Under the pieces are notes generated by a model. It did not search any database, was not told the DNA's origin, and saw nothing but the letters and a program-made list of their open reading frames with translations. Shown piece by piece: positions 7,165 to 14,724 of a stretch of DNA of 19,794 nt. The translations under genes and the position numbers were made by a program. Origin of the DNA: Scatomorpha pullicola. Lineage in GTDB: Bacteria > Bacillota > Clostridia > Oscillospirales > Oscillospiraceae. The stretch is from the NCBI GenBank assembly GCA_018716545.1, contig DVJU01000178.1:1-19794 (forward strand), given 5' to 3'. How positions within the stretch are numbered: the stretch's first letter is position 1; each line of letters starts with the position of its first letter.

Positions 7165-7524
7165 TCAGTCCCATTCTCCGTTGTTCAGGCGCTCGGCCTT
7201 GGTCGGGGCTATGTAAAAGTTGTAAATCTGTCTGTACATTCTGGCGGTGTCCTCGCTGTCGCAGAGTATGCGCACGACGCCGGGCTGCTCATGCTCGCGC
7301 TGGAAATCCTGTATTACCTTGTAGAGCATACCTATGACCTGAAAATTGCTGGAATTCTTCGCGCTCAGGGCGAAGCTCGGCAGCTCCAGCAGCGCCTGGC
7401 CGGAGGCTTCGCACTTCGACAGCAGGCTGCGCCACTGCTCAGCAAGCTCCGGGACGCGGCCGGTGAGCTCGTCTATGCTTCCCGCGCCGCCCGCGCCGGA
7501 GACTGCGACTTCAATGGTACCCAT
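7165..7524 (-). CDS. Small protein of unknown function, possible truncated macro-like fold
   Basis: A 119-aa soluble protein not confidently assigned. After a Gly/Ala-rich start (VAVSGAGGAGS) it shows a helix (ELAEQWRSLLSKCEASG), a strand-turn (QALLELPSFALSA), a helix (QVIGMLYKVIQDFQREHE), a strand (GVVRILCDSEDTARMYRQIYNFY) and a short basic tail. This order resembles the C-terminal half of a macro (ADP-ribose-binding) domain, 'helix, P-x-hydrophobic, helix, VxxVxxDxxxxxxY', but the ADP-ribose-binding N-terminal half is absent, so the likeness is only a hypothesis. The start ATG 7524 has AAGGAGG about 9 nt upstream. The gene is divergent from the methyltransferase gene, and the intergenic region carries two palindromes. 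Confidence 0.65.
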   Translation of the reverse strand: MGTIEVAVSGAGGAGSIDELTGRVPELAEQWRSLLSKCEASGQALLELPSFALSAKNSSNFQVIGMLYKVIQDFQREHEQPGVVRILCDSEDTARMYRQIYNFYIAPTKAERLNNGEWD

Positions 7525-7541
7525 ATAGTTTTCCTCCTTGG

Positions 7542-7572
7542 TTTCCGCGGCGGAAATGTAGCCTGGGCTACA
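7542..7572. promoter_or_regulatory. Two abutting palindromes, one of CRP/FNR size
   Basis: TTTCCGC-g-GCGGAAA (7542-7556) is followed at once by TGTAG-CCTGGG-CTACA (7557-7572). The second has the 5-6-5 geometry of CRP/FNR-family operators, and the same half-sites recur at 9320-9335. It lies 9 bp before the -35 box of the methyltransferase promoter. Confidence 0.5.
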
Positions 7573-7581
7573 CTCCTGCGG

Positions 7582-7610
7582 TTGAATTGTACGGATTGGA
7601 TTGATAAAAT
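7582..7610 (+). promoter_or_regulatory. Sigma-A promoter of the methyltransferase gene
   Basis: TTGAAT (7582-7587), a 17-bp spacer and TAAAAT (7605-7610). Predicted +1 is near 7617, about 25 nt before the start codon. Confidence 0.65.
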
Positions 7611-7641
7611 GTAGACATTACAAGGATTGGAGCAGATAACT

Positions 7642-8319
7642 ATGCTTGAACGCTCAAAGAAGTACGACCGCGCGATGGTGCGCAAGTGTATGGCCGGCCC
7701 CAACGCGCTCTATCTCACCGAGGAGCTGACGGACAGCATGCGCCTGGAGGCGGGCATGCTAGTGCTCGACCTGGGCTGCGGCAGGGGACTCTCCTCGGTG
7801 TTCCTGGCCAGGGAATACGGCGTGTCCGTCTACGCGGTGGACAAGAACGAGTACGCCTCGGAGACCTTGAACATGCTGCGCGACCAGGGGCTGGACAGCC
7901 GGGTGTATCCGATACAGGCAGACGCCGCCGCGCTGCCGGTTCCGCCGGGGACGATGGATGCGCTGGTCTGCGTCAACGCCTATCACAACTTCGGCATGGA
8001 GGCGGGCTTCTTTGAGACCAAGCTCAAGCCGCTGCTCAAGCCGGGCGCGCAGGTGGGGCTGGTGCTCTGCGGGCGCAAGGCCGAGAGCGTAAAGCCCGGC
8101 GACGCAAACGAAAACCCCGTGTTCTGGTCTGCCGCCGAGTGGCGGCGCTGGTTCGAGAGCGAGGGGCTGGGAATAGACGTCTGCGAGGAGCTGAGGTGCA
8201 CGGAACGCGCCTGGAAGGAGTGGATGACCGTCTCCATGCCCGAGCTGAGCGACGAGGAATATGAGCGGGTCAAGCTCAATCCGGATCTGGCGCTGATAAA
8301 GATTGTAGGAAATATATAA
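7642..8319 (+). CDS. Class I SAM-dependent methyltransferase
   Basis: A 225-aa cytoplasmic methyltransferase. Motif I, VLDLGCGRGLSS, sits at residues ~41-52; motif II is the acidic end of strand 2, VYAVDKNE (~64-71); a motif III-like QADAAALPVPPGTMDALVCVNAYHNF follows; motif IV/post-motif strands are LKPGAQVGLVLCG. The C-terminal EWRRWFESEGLGIDVCEEL and ERAWKEWMTVSMPEL segments are typical of a common Firmicutes subgroup annotated as small-molecule or lipid methyltransferases; the substrate cannot be inferred. ATG 7642 is chosen over the in-frame TTG 7627 because GGAG at 7629-7632 is placed correctly for it. It is a single gene with promoter, upstream CRP-type palindrome and terminator. Confidence 0.88.
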   Translation: MLERSKKYDRAMVRKCMAGPNALYLTEELTDSMRLEAGMLVLDLGCGRGLSSVFLAREYGVSVYAVDKNEYASETLNMLRDQGLDSRVYPIQADAAALPVPPGTMDALVCVNAYHNFGMEAGFFETKLKPLLKPGAQVGLVLCGRKAESVKPGDANENPVFWSAAEWRRWFESEGLGIDVCEELRCTERAWKEWMTVSMPELSDEEYERVKLNPDLALIKIVGNI

Positions 8320-8332
8320 GCACACTCCACAT

Positions 8333-8364
8333 GGCGGGCCGCTTGACGGCTCGCCTTTTATTTT
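8333..8364 (+). terminator. Rho-independent terminator of the methyltransferase gene
   Basis: A 9-bp stem with one G-U pair (8333-8341 with 8347-8355, 5-base loop) is followed by TTTTATTTT. It overlaps the last codons of the convergent FkbM gene. Confidence 0.8.
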
Positions 8365-9230
8365 ACCGCGTAGAGTACGGTTTCGGTCACGCTGCTGGAA
8401 TAATGCCGCAGATACAGACGGTATTCGGGACATAGCTCCAGCAGGAGGGAGGGGATCGTTATGATGTCGTCCGGCCGGTGGTCAACGCAGACGGCGACGG
8501 TAGGGGAGCAGCGGCGTATGGTGTCCGCGGCGCCCCGCAGCGCGGCGAGCTCGGCGCCCTCCAGATGCAGCTTTATAAAGCTGGGGTCGACGCCCGTGAG
8601 GCAGCGGTCGAGAGTGTCCGCCGGAACCAGGCTTTCACCGTCGGCGGAAAAACAGGAATTCTGCCTGTCCTCGTGGAAGGGCATGCTGGCCGGGCGGTCG
8701 TTGAGCGCCAGGTTGAACAGGTGCAGCCTGTCGTCAAAGAGCTCGCGATTTCCGGAACATTCGGCGAAATTCCGCCTGTCAGGCTCAAAGGCGTAGATAG
8801 CCTTATATCTGCCGCGCGTCTTGCGTGCGAAGCGATAAGAGGTAAAGAGATCCTGTGCACCGGCGTCCACGAAGATCTCATCGGCACCCCAATGCACTAT
8901 GCCGCTGTCAAAGTAGCAGTTGTAGATGTCGGTGAACAGCTCAGGAGCGGCCTGCAGCCCTGAGAAAAACCTCAGCTGTCCGGCAGGGAGGAGCATGATT
9001 TCCTCCTGAGGAAGCCCGCTGTCCAGCGCGGCGTCCATGATGGCAAAGAGCTCGGGACAGTCGGCTCTCAGGGACGGCCCGGCCAGGCGGAAATAGTCGG
9101 CGAGCGACATGCCCAGCACCTGCTCGTCGCCGCACTCGGCGTAAGACAGCCTCCCCTCAAAGAGCACCTCGGACTCGCGGTCGGTCAGGTGCGAGCGTAT
9201 TGACCCTACGGTTTTTTCGTCAAAATACAC
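8358..9230 (-). CDS. FkbM-family methyltransferase
   Basis: A 290-aa protein whose C-terminal ~175 residues form an FkbM-type SAM methyltransferase. Motif I is IFVDAGAQDLFTS (119-131), the adenosine-binding acidic strand is YAFEPDRRNF (146-155), and the FkbM signature 'IK-x2-x-EGAE-x2-L-x-G' appears as FIKLHLEGAELAALRGA (218-234). Here the usual 'D' (IDVEG) is replaced by H-L-E-G. The first ~115 residues are an extra helical region (YAECGDEQVLGMSLADYFRL, ELFAIMDAALDSG), sometimes seen in FkbM proteins of Clostridia. FkbM enzymes O-methylate sugars or natural products; target unknown. The start is GTG 9230 with GGGAGTGA upstream. A divergent promoter pair separates it from the hydroxylase operon. 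Confidence 0.82.
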   Translation of the reverse strand: MYFDEKTVGSIRSHLTDRESEVLFEGRLSYAECGDEQVLGMSLADYFRLAGPSLRADCPELFAIMDAALDSGLPQEEIMLLPAGQLRFFSGLQAAPELFTDIYNCYFDSGIVHWGADEIFVDAGAQDLFTSYRFARKTRGRYKAIYAFEPDRRNFAECSGNRELFDDRLHLFNLALNDRPASMPFHEDRQNSCFSADGESLVPADTLDRCLTGVDPSFIKLHLEGAELAALRGAADTIRRCSPTVAVCVDHRPDDIITIPSLLLELCPEYRLYLRHYSSSVTETVLYAVK

Positions 9231-9266
9231 GGCAAATCACTCCCGGCACGGACAAAACTGTATATT

Positions 9267-9295
9267 AGTAAACAGCTTTATCGGGCGGATGTCAA
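9267..9295 (-). promoter_or_regulatory. Promoter of the FkbM gene
   Basis: A perfect minus-strand -35 TTGACA (9295-9290), a 17-bp spacer and TTTACT (9272-9267). The -10 is only 4 of 6. Confidence 0.5.
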
Positions 9296-9319
9296 TACAG
9301 AAAAATTTTTTAGCCGCAA

Positions 9320-9335
9320 TGTAGTGTAGGCTACA
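9320..9335. promoter_or_regulatory. CRP/FNR-type operator candidate upstream of the Mo-hydroxylase operon
   Basis: TGTAG-TGTAGG-CTACA, with the same half-sites and 6-bp spacer as 7557-7572. It ends 9 bp before the predicted -35 box, the same distance as at the other site. It also lies between the divergent FkbM and hydroxylase promoters. Confidence 0.55.
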
Positions 9336-9344
9336 TCCGTGCTA

Positions 9345-9374
9345 TTGTCAGTTGGGAAAGGTAAGTGTTACACT
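9345..9374 (+). promoter_or_regulatory. Candidate promoter of the Mo-hydroxylase operon
   Basis: TTGTCA (9345-9350), an 18-bp spacer and TACACT (9369-9374). The -10 is weak, as expected of an activator-dependent promoter. Predicted leader is about 50 nt. Confidence 0.45.
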
Positions 9375-9433
9375 TTTAACGAGTCGGGCGCATGTACATT
9401 TGCCCACATCTTCTGAGAAAGGACCAGGAAAGA

Positions 9434-9940
9434 ATGGGAGACAACAACACTGTTTCTATGACCATAAACGGCAAGCGTTACGTCTTTGCCATCGGTCACG
9501 AATTTGGCCAGGTTCCGACAAGTGAGACGCTCTGTCAGACCCTCCGCAACCGTCTTGACCTAACCGGTACCAAGGAGGCTTGCTCGGAGGGCGCCTGCGG
9601 CTGCTGCACGGTTATTATCGACGGGGACGCCGTGGCGTCCTGCATCACGCTGACGGTCGAGTGCGACGGAGCGGAGATAACTACGATCGAGGGTCTTCAG
9701 GATCCCGTCACCAACGAGCTGGACCCGATCCAGCAGGCGTTCATCGACGAGTACGCCTTCCAGTGCGGCTACTGCACCCCCGGCATAATCATGACCAGCC
9801 GCGCCCTGTTCAACCACAACCCGCATCCCACCCGCGACGAGATAGCCGAAGCGCTGAGCGGAAACTACTGCCGCTGCATCAGCCAGTATCACGTCCTGGA
9901 TGCTCTGGAAAAACTGTCTAAGAAAGGGGTAGAGGCATGA
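9434..9940 (+). CDS. Molybdenum hydroxylase [2Fe-2S] subunit (xanthine dehydrogenase / CO dehydrogenase small-subunit type)
   Basis: A 168-aa electron-transfer subunit of a three-component molybdenum hydroxylase. The N-terminal plant-ferredoxin-like domain carries C50, C55, C58 and C70 (CSEGACGCC ... C) for the first [2Fe-2S] cluster. The C-terminal four-helix domain carries C111, C114 (QCGYC), C146 and C148 (NYCRC) for the second, next to the Mo cofactor. All eight ligands are present and the length is normal. ATG 9434 is preferred over the in-frame ATG 9392: homologues begin close to the first strand (VSMTINGKRYVF), and GAAAGGA at 9417-9423 is well placed, while 9392 has no Shine-Dalgarno. 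Its stop overlaps the next start (ATGA), which suggests translational coupling. Confidence 0.93.
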   Translation: MGDNNTVSMTINGKRYVFAIGHEFGQVPTSETLCQTLRNRLDLTGTKEACSEGACGCCTVIIDGDAVASCITLTVECDGAEITTIEGLQDPVTNELDPIQQAFIDEYAFQCGYCTPGIIMTSRALFNHNPHPTRDEIAEALSGNYCRCISQYHVLDALEKLSKKGVEA

Positions 9941-12234
9941 GCACTCCTAAGAAGCCTGAGTACAGGCACATCGGCAAGTACCGCCCCAGGAAAGAAGCCC
10001 GCGAGATAGTCACCGGCAAATGCGTGTATCTTGACGACTTCAAGATGAAGGACATGCTGCACGCCAAGCTGATGCCCAGCCCCTACGCGCACGCGATGAT
10101 AAAGGACATCGACACCTCCGCGGCCGAGGCGCTGCCCGGCGTCCGCGCCGTCGTCACCTACAAGAACCAGCCGGAGTTCTCCAAGGAATTCCTCCAGGGC
10201 CTGCCGCCGGTCAAGAAGGTTTGCGACCAGCACCTGCGCTATGTCGGCGACTGCGTCGCCCTTGTCGCGGCCGACACTGAGGAGCTGTGCGAGGAGGCCA
10301 TCCGCCTCATCAAGGTCGACTACGAGGTTCTGCCCGCCGTGTTCGACATCGAAGAAGCCAAGGCCGACGGCGCCGCCCAGCTCTACCCGGGATTCTTTGA
10401 GAACAACCGTTATGAGAAGGATCTAGGCTTCGGCGACGAGCAGATGCTGTTCGCCGTCGAGCGCGGCGACTGCGACAAGGCCTGCGAGGAGGCCGACTTC
10501 GTCTACGAGGGCACCGGCTACTTCGAGACCAACCCGTCTCCGCTGGCTCCCGAGCCGCCCGAGATGATAATGTACTATGACGACATCAACAACAAGTACC
10601 TGATGTGGGCCACCGCACAGTCCGACCGCGTGCCCAAGATGCCGCCCGACGTCGGCCGTATGCCCGCCGACGCCGTCATAGAGACCCGCGTCTTCAACGT
10701 CGGCGGCTCCTACGGCAACAAGCAGGAGATGACGCTGATGTGCCTCTACACCGCGCTGCTCTCCCGCCTGACCGGCAAGCCGGTGCGTTTCCGCATGAAC
10801 AAGGAGGATCAGCTCACCATCCATGAGATGCGTCTCGGCAGCCGCTTTACTGCCCGCTTCTCCATCAAGGACGGCATAATGACCTCCGTAAAGGGTCACT
10901 GGTACGTCACCCCCGGTTACACCGATGACGCCGGATACTGCATAACCGCCGTCGGTCTCGGCGAAATGCAGGTCGCGCTGGCCAAGTGCCAGAACTGGGA
11001 CATCGACACCTGCATGTACGCCACTAACACCATCTCCTGCGGTACTGTCCGCGGCTTCGGCGGCCAGGAGCTCAAGAGCGCCATGATGCCCGTCATCAAC
11101 CACATGCTGGCCGACGCGAACATCGACCCCGTGCAGTTCTTCCACGACAACTTCGTATGTGCGGGCGACCGCTATATGTGGCGTGACTGCAACTGGTGGA
11201 CCTGCCACGAAGTGGACTACCGCGACGCCATACTCTCCGCAGCCGAGGCATTTGGCTGGAAGGACAAGTTCAAGGGCTGGTACAAGCCCACCTCCGTCAA
11301 CGGCTCCAAGCGCATAGGCGTCGGCGTGTCCATACACGGCAACGGTGACGTCGGCGAGGACAACTCCGAGGCCATTGTACGCCTGCACACCAACGGAAGC
11401 GTCATCCTCAACCAGAGCCTGGTCGAGTCCGGCCAGGGTCAGCGCGCCGCCTGCGCCAAGATGGTCGCCGAGGTGCTCAACGTCCCGTTCGAGTCCGTCA
11501 CGGTCACCAACCCCGGCACGGTGGACAACCCTGTCGAGTTCGGTCTGTGCGGCTCCCGCGGCACCCTGACCTCCGGCACCGCCGCCACCCGCGCGGCCGA
11601 GGACGCGCTGCGCCAGCTCCAGGTCATGAGCGCCGCCGTGTTCCGCTGCTCGCCCACCGAGATAGAGACCTGCGACGGCTACGTCTGGGTCAGCAACAAG
11701 CCGGAGAACAAGCTCCCCTGGGCTGCGATCATCCCCTACTCCACCTCCATCACCGGCTTCGGCCGCTGGAAGGCCAACTACGCGCAGCCGAACATGTGCA
11801 TCAACTTTGTCGAGATGGAAGTCGACATGGAGACCGGCGAGGCCAAGCTGCTGCGTGAGCTCATCGGCACCGACGTGGGTCAGATCATCGACCCGAAGGC
11901 CTGCGAAATGCAGCTCCAGGCGTCCATTGGCTCCGCCATGGTGGACACCGGCACCTTCGAGGAGACCATCTACGACAAGTACACCGGCCGTATAATGACC
12001 AACAACCTCATCGACTACAAGTGGCGCCCGTTCAACGAGTTCCCGCCCATCGACCTGGTCATAAAGGAGAGCCAGCCGAACATTTCCCGCTTCAAGGCGG
12101 TCGGCGTCGGTGAGATTTCCGGCTCCGCCGGCGCGGCGGCCATCTCCATGGCCATCAGCAACGCCATCGGCAAGCCCTACATGAAGTATCCTGCGACGCC
12201 CATAAACGTGCTGCAGGCCATCAAAGAAGGTTAA
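9937..12234 (+). CDS. Molybdenum hydroxylase Mo-cofactor-binding catalytic subunit
   Basis: A 765-aa catalytic subunit that hydroxylates or reduces its organic substrate at a Mo-molybdopterin (perhaps Mo-cytosine-dinucleotide) centre. The 'hammerhead' domain covers ~11-140 (GKYRPRKEAREIVTGKCVYLDD, LPGVRAVVT, VDYEVLPAVFD). Mo-binding motifs follow: VGGSYGNKQE (255-264, where xanthine dehydrogenases usually have GGGFGGKE), VRGFGGQE with Arg372, SGQGQ (498-502), and the catalytic Glu726 in GVGE near the C-terminus. There is no CODH-type AYRCSFR loop, so CO oxidation is not expected. Many relatives act on N-heterocycles, aldehydes or aromatic acyl-CoAs, and the substrate here cannot be read. It overlaps the small subunit by 4 nt and precedes the flavoprotein by 13 nt, giving the order small-large-flavin. 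Confidence 0.92.
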   Translation: MSTPKKPEYRHIGKYRPRKEAREIVTGKCVYLDDFKMKDMLHAKLMPSPYAHAMIKDIDTSAAEALPGVRAVVTYKNQPEFSKEFLQGLPPVKKVCDQHLRYVGDCVALVAADTEELCEEAIRLIKVDYEVLPAVFDIEEAKADGAAQLYPGFFENNRYEKDLGFGDEQMLFAVERGDCDKACEEADFVYEGTGYFETNPSPLAPEPPEMIMYYDDINNKYLMWATAQSDRVPKMPPDVGRMPADAVIETRVFNVGGSYGNKQEMTLMCLYTALLSRLTGKPVRFRMNKEDQLTIHEMRLGSRFTARFSIKDGIMTSVKGHWYVTPGYTDDAGYCITAVGLGEMQVALAKCQNWDIDTCMYATNTISCGTVRGFGGQELKSAMMPVINHMLADANIDPVQFFHDNFVCAGDRYMWRDCNWWTCHEVDYRDAILSAAEAFGWKDKFKGWYKPTSVNGSKRIGVGVSIHGNGDVGEDNSEAIVRLHTNGSVILNQSLVESGQGQRAACAKMVAEVLNVPFESVTVTNPGTVDNPVEFGLCGSRGTLTSGTAATRAAEDALRQLQVMSAAVFRCSPTEIETCDGYVWVSNKPENKLPWAAIIPYSTSITGFGRWKANYAQPNMCINFVEMEVDMETGEAKLLRELIGTDVGQIIDPKACEMQLQASIGSAMVDTGTFEETIYDKYTGRIMTNNLIDYKWRPFNEFPPIDLVIKESQPNISRFKAVGVGEISGSAGAAAISMAISNAIGKPYMKYPATPINVLQAIKEG

Positions 12235-12247
12235 GGAGGATCTCGAG

Positions 12248-14614
12248 ATGCAGGAATTCAAGCATGTAAATGCAAAATCCTTCGCCGAGGCGTCAAAGGA
12301 ACTGGCCGAGGGCACCAAGCTCTCCGCCGTAGCCATAGCCGGCGGCACTGACCTCATGACCGAAATGCGCACCCGCATTCAGCCGGTCTACCCCGAAAAG
12401 GTTGTCAACCTCAAGACTATTGAGGATTCTCAGTACATAAAGGACGAAAACGGCGCAGTTACCATCGGCGCCCTGACAAAGCTCAAGGACGTAGAAGTGT
12501 CCGACAAGCTGCCGGAGGTGCTCAAGGAGGCGGCGCACAGCGTAGCCAGCCCGCTGGTCCGCAACAAGGCCACCATCGGCGGAAACATCTGCCAGGACGT
12601 GCGCTGCTGGTTCTACCGCTACCCCGAAGGCAGCGGCGGCGCGCTCAACTGTGCGCGCAAGGGCGGCGATGAGTGCTACGCGCTCAAGGGCGACGCGCGC
12701 TACCACAGCATTTTCGGCGGCATGAAGACCGCCGCCGCCGTGGGCTGCTCCGGCGGATGCCCGAACAACACGGACATCGGCTCCTACATGGAGAAGCTCC
12801 GCGCCGGAGACTGGGCAGCTGCTGCCGAGATATTCTACCGCGTCAACCCGATGCCGACCATCACCAGCCGTGTCTGCGCGCACCTGTGCGAGAACCACTG
12901 CAACCGCATGACCGTCATGGCGACGCAGAGCCAGTCCGAGCACGACGACTGCGTGAGCATCCACACCGTGGAGCGCGCCCTCGGCGACTACGCCATGGAG
13001 CACAAGGACGTCTACTACAAGGCTCCCGAGGCCGAGACCGGCGTGAAGGTCGCGGTAGTCGGCGCAGGCCCTGCCGGCCTCACCGCCGCGTACTACCTGC
13101 GCAAGGCCGGACACAGCGTCACCGTCTACGACAAGATGGAGAAGGCGGGCGGCATGCTCCAGTACGCCATCCCCAACTACCGTCTGCCCAAGCACTATGT
13201 CGACGACGTCGCCGCAGCCATCGAGGGCATGGGCGTCAGGTTCGAGCTGGGCAAGGAGCTTGGCAAGGATATAGACGCCGCCAAGCTGGAAGCCGAGTAC
13301 GACAAGGTGTTCTACGCCACCGGCGCCTGGAAGCGCCCGGTGCTCGGCTTCGACGGCGAGGAGTTCACTGAATTCGGCCTCCAGTTCCTGGTCGAGGTCA
13401 ACAAGTGGATGAACAAGAAAAAGCGTGAGAACGTCATCGTCATCGGCGGCGGCAACGTCGCAATGGACGTCGCCGTAACGGCGAAGCGGCTGGGCGCCAA
13501 GACCGTCACGCTGGTGTTCCGCAAGCCCGAAAACGAGCTCTCTGCCTCCCGCGAGGAGATAGAGCGCGCCAAGGAGGAGGGCGTGCAGATAATGCCGCAG
13601 TGGGGCGTAAAGCGCGCGCTGTACAAGGATGACCAGATAACCGGCATGGAGCTCAAGCGCACCTTCTACACCCGGGACGAAAATGGCAAGCTTGTGCTGC
13701 ACTACGACGAGGACGACACCACGGTCGTCAACGCCGACAGCGTCCTTATGGCCGCCGGCCAGAGGGTCGACCTGAGCTTCCTCGGCGAGCGCTACGAGAG
13801 CGCGCGCGGCCGCCTGGTGGTCGAGGGCGAAAGCCAGGAGACGAGCCACAAGGGCGTGTACGCCGGCGGCGACATAGTCTCCGGACCGAGCACCGTTATA
13901 AGCGCGATACGCCAGGGCCGCAATGCCGCCGAGGCCATAAACGCCAGCGTCGGCATGGCGAAGCCGGTTTACAAGCACGAGGGCTTCCTGAAGTTTGACC
14001 CGAGCTTTGCCGAGAAGCACCGCGGCGTTAAGGACATCTCCATCCCCGTTTCCGAGCGCAACCTTGAGCACGAGGACACCGTCACCATCAGTCGCGAGGC
14101 CGCCGAGGAGGAAGCCCGCCGCTGCATGAACTGCGGCTGCTACAGCGTCAACGCCAGTGATATTTCTCCGGCGCTGCTGCTGCTCGACGCCGAGATAGTC
14201 ACCACCAAAAAGACTGTCGGAGCCGCCGAGTTCTTCACCGAGCACCTTGACACCAAGGATCAGCTCGAGCCCGGCGAGATCGTGAAGGAGATAGTGATCC
14301 ACCCCGACCCGGATGCGGTGACCCACTACGAGAAGTTCCGCCTGCGCAAGAGCATCGACTTTGCCATCGTGTCTCTCGCCAGCTCCTACAAGCCGGGCGG
14401 CAAGGACATCAGGCTGGTGCTGGGCGGCGTGGCGCCCGTGCCGGTGGAGCTCAAGAACGTCGAGGCTTACCTGGCCGGCAAGGAACTGACCGACGAGGTC
14501 ATCGAAAAGGCCAGTGAAATGTCCGTGGACGGCGCTCTGCCCATACGCAACAACGAGTTCAAGCTTCAGGAAGTGCGCATAATGGTCAAGCGCTTCCTCG
14601 AGAGCGTGCGCTGA
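12248..14614 (+). CDS. Fusion flavoprotein: Mo-hydroxylase FAD subunit with an inserted GltD-like NAD(P) oxidoreductase
   Basis: A 788-aa composite protein. Residues 1-~155 are the N-terminal half of a Mo-hydroxylase FAD subunit (AGGTDLMTEM at 31-40; IGGNICQDVRC at 110-120). They end in a Cys loop (C115, C120, C135, C143) resembling the [4Fe-4S] loop of 4-hydroxybenzoyl-CoA reductase beta. Residues ~165-630 form a complete glutamate-synthase-small-subunit-like module: GCSGGCPNN (166-174), RVCAHLCENHC (208-218), an FAD Rossmann GAGPAG (272-277), an NAD(P) Rossmann GGGNVAMD (400-407) and a closing GVYAGGDIVSGPSTVISAIRQG. The cysteines CMNCGC (626-631) mark the exit. The FAD-subunit fold then resumes (ISPALLLLDAEIV, 639-651), followed by the CODH-flavoprotein C-terminal domain (to 788). 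A normal FAD subunit has ~290 aa. A strong Shine-Dalgarno AAGGAGG precedes ATG 12248. The likely role is to pass electrons between the Mo/FeS subunits and NAD(P)(H), possibly ferredoxin. Confidence 0.9.
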   Translation: MQEFKHVNAKSFAEASKELAEGTKLSAVAIAGGTDLMTEMRTRIQPVYPEKVVNLKTIEDSQYIKDENGAVTIGALTKLKDVEVSDKLPEVLKEAAHSVASPLVRNKATIGGNICQDVRCWFYRYPEGSGGALNCARKGGDECYALKGDARYHSIFGGMKTAAAVGCSGGCPNNTDIGSYMEKLRAGDWAAAAEIFYRVNPMPTITSRVCAHLCENHCNRMTVMATQSQSEHDDCVSIHTVERALGDYAMEHKDVYYKAPEAETGVKVAVVGAGPAGLTAAYYLRKAGHSVTVYDKMEKAGGMLQYAIPNYRLPKHYVDDVAAAIEGMGVRFELGKELGKDIDAAKLEAEYDKVFYATGAWKRPVLGFDGEEFTEFGLQFLVEVNKWMNKKKRENVIVIGGGNVAMDVAVTAKRLGAKTVTLVFRKPENELSASREEIERAKEEGVQIMPQWGVKRALYKDDQITGMELKRTFYTRDENGKLVLHYDEDDTTVVNADSVLMAAGQRVDLSFLGERYESARGRLVVEGESQETSHKGVYAGGDIVSGPSTVISAIRQGRNAAEAINASVGMAKPVYKHEGFLKFDPSFAEKHRGVKDISIPVSERNLEHEDTVTISREAAEEEARRCMNCGCYSVNASDISPALLLLDAEIVTTKKTVGAAEFFTEHLDTKDQLEPGEIVKEIVIHPDPDAVTHYEKFRLRKSIDFAIVSLASSYKPGGKDIRLVLGGVAPVPVELKNVEAYLAGKELTDEVIEKASEMSVDGALPIRNNEFKLQEVRIMVKRFLESVR

Positions 14615-14624
14615 GTTTTTAATC

Positions 14625-14654
14625 TGGCAGGCGGCGCGCACATGCCGCCTGCCA
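14625..14654 (+). terminator. GC-rich hairpin after the hydroxylase genes, no T tract
   Basis: An 11-bp perfect stem (14625-14635 with 14644-14654) lies between the flavoprotein and the transporter. Without a U run it is more likely a 3'-end-stabilising or partial terminator than a full stop. Confidence 0.45.
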
Positions 14655-14724
14655 AATCCAAAAGCAATATTGGCGATAATTTAACATACTATCGAGCCGC
14701 ATGTCGGCGGAATGGGGTCTTTAT

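Noticed and set aside
10423..12378. A 651-codon open frame antisense to the Mo-hydroxylase catalytic subunit
   Set aside because: It mirrors a clearly functional gene with intact motifs. Its product is a Val/Gly/Ala/His/Asp-rich composition typical of the antisense of GC-rich coding DNA, with no domain.
12293..14641. A 782-codon open frame antisense to the fusion flavoprotein
   Set aside because: Same reason: it is a shadow of third-position GC bias and has no recognisable motif.
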